From the NCBI GenBank assembly GCA_030591105.1, contig JAUVBS010000138.1:1-6177 (forward strand): a stretch of DNA of 6,177 bases, in the 5' to 3' direction. This document shows, in pieces, positions 5,638-6,177 of the stretch (position 1 is the first letter of the stretch; every line of letters begins with the position of its first letter). Source of the stretch: a bacterium. GTDB lineage: Bacteria; Krumholzibacteriota; Krumholzibacteriia; LZORAL124-64-63. The notes under the pieces were generated by a model that was not told where the DNA came from, made no database searches, and worked only from the letters and a program-made list of their open reading frames with translations. The translations under genes were made by a program, and so were the position numbers.

Positions 5638-6177
5638 TCAGAAGACGCCGCGGGTCACGGCTGTAAGAACGGGCGAGCCGCTGATTTCGAGGGGCCAGGT
5701 CACATCGAGCCGCAACGTGTCGGCAGTGCCCGAGCGCTTCGCGCCGAGACGAATGCCGCATCCGGCCTCGTGACGTGCGTCACCGAGGTCGCGGGCTTCG
5801 TCTTGGTACCAGGCTGCCCCACCGTTGTAGAAGGCCGCCACACCGACGGTCATGAAACCGAACAGGTCGATGGGTAGCACGCGGCCCTGTTCCAGGTTCC
5901 ACCGTGCGAGACGGTCGCCCGCCATGCCGTCGAAGCCGAGGGTGCGCAGTCCGCGGTCCAGACCGAGGACCATCGCTTCGGATCCCAGTAGGTTCTCGCC
6001 CCAACCGACCTCCGCGAAGATACGCGTCAACCACGGTGTATCGTACGGACCGTACCAGGTGAGCCAGCCGGCCAGAGCGTCGATCCGGTAGTAGCGGTCG
6101 GCCGGCCCGCCGAGGTTCCCCGCGGTGGTCAACCGCAGTAACTGATGGCCGCCGACCGTCCGGCTCCAGTCGGAGAA
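5638..6177 (-). CDS. Outer-membrane beta-barrel protein, Omp85/surface-antigen-like C-terminus (5' end outside window)
   Basis: Only the last 179 residues are visible; the frame runs open to the window edge, so the TTG near 6132 is an internal codon rather than the start. Alternating aromatic and hydrophobic strands, separated by Gly/Asp-rich turns, indicate a beta-barrel. Residues 72-98 (LGLDRGLRTLGFDGMAGDRL, then ARWNLEQ) followed by FGFMTVGVAAFYNGGAAWYQ (106-125) closely follow the layout of the Omp85/D15 barrel end: the GLRGY-type lid-loop motif, GDR, an N-x-E strand, then an F-x-D/N-G-G-x-A-W strand. GCGIRLGAKRSGTADTLRLD (139-158) and WPL also fit. The last residue is Phe, as expected for a Bam-recognised barrel. 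The lid motif is atypical (RTLGF). A member of the BamA/TamA/FhaC superfamily or a patatin-linked barrel is possible; the missing N-terminus (POTRA, patatin or other) would decide. The function is unknown. Confidence 0.65.
   Translation of the reverse strand, partial: FSDWSRTVGGHQLLRLTTAGNLGGPADRYYRIDALAGWLTWYGPYDTPWLTRIFAEVGWGENLLGSEAMVLGLDRGLRTLGFDGMAGDRLARWNLEQGRVLPIDLFGFMTVGVAAFYNGGAAWYQDEARDLGDARHEAGCGIRLGAKRSGTADTLRLDVTWPLEISGSPVLTAVTRGVF

Overview
This is a 6.2 kb, GC-rich chromosomal window in which every supported gene lies on the minus strand. The gene content and order (ccoI-ccoS-ccoN, a FixJ-type regulator, MOP-family flippase, Omp85-like outer-membrane barrel) point to a Gram-negative proteobacterium, probably gamma- or betaproteobacterial. 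The sequence alone does not resolve it further.

In transcription order (high to low coordinates): (1) 6177-5638, the 3' end of a gene for an outer-membrane beta-barrel resembling the C-terminal surface-antigen domain of Omp85 proteins, ending in Phe; (2) 5583-4066, a 505-aa oligosaccharide flippase 54 bp downstream and probably in the same operon, which suggests the right-hand part belongs to an envelope-polysaccharide locus; (3) 4065-3898, a non-coding gap with a possible extended -10 promoter; (4) 3897-3241, a FixJ-type two-component response regulator with no histidine kinase beside it; (5) 3240-3095, an intergenic region with a good sigma70-type promoter and a small hairpin in the expected leader; (6) 3094-551, ccoI/fixI, a CPC-type Cu+ exporting P1B ATPase; (7) 563-303, ccoS; (8) 316-1, the N-terminal third or less of ccoN, the catalytic subunit of cbb3 cytochrome c oxidase, running off the window.

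The left half is a tightly coupled operon. The copper pump CcoI supplies Cu for the heme-copper centre, CcoS is needed for cofactor insertion, and CcoN is the subunit that receives them. The end of ccoI overlaps the start of ccoS by 13 nt, and the end of ccoS overlaps the start of ccoN by 14 nt. The ccoS and ccoN genes each have a strong Shine-Dalgarno inside the preceding gene. The FixJ-like regulator just upstream may control respiration genes, but no target site can be shown here.

I see no mobile element, CRISPR array, tRNA/rRNA or defence system, and nothing that convincingly amounts to an undescribed system. The points worth a second look are the kinase-less FixJ regulator, the ccoI leader, the long CcoS tail, the widened CcoI nucleotide-binding region and the barrel-flippase pairing.
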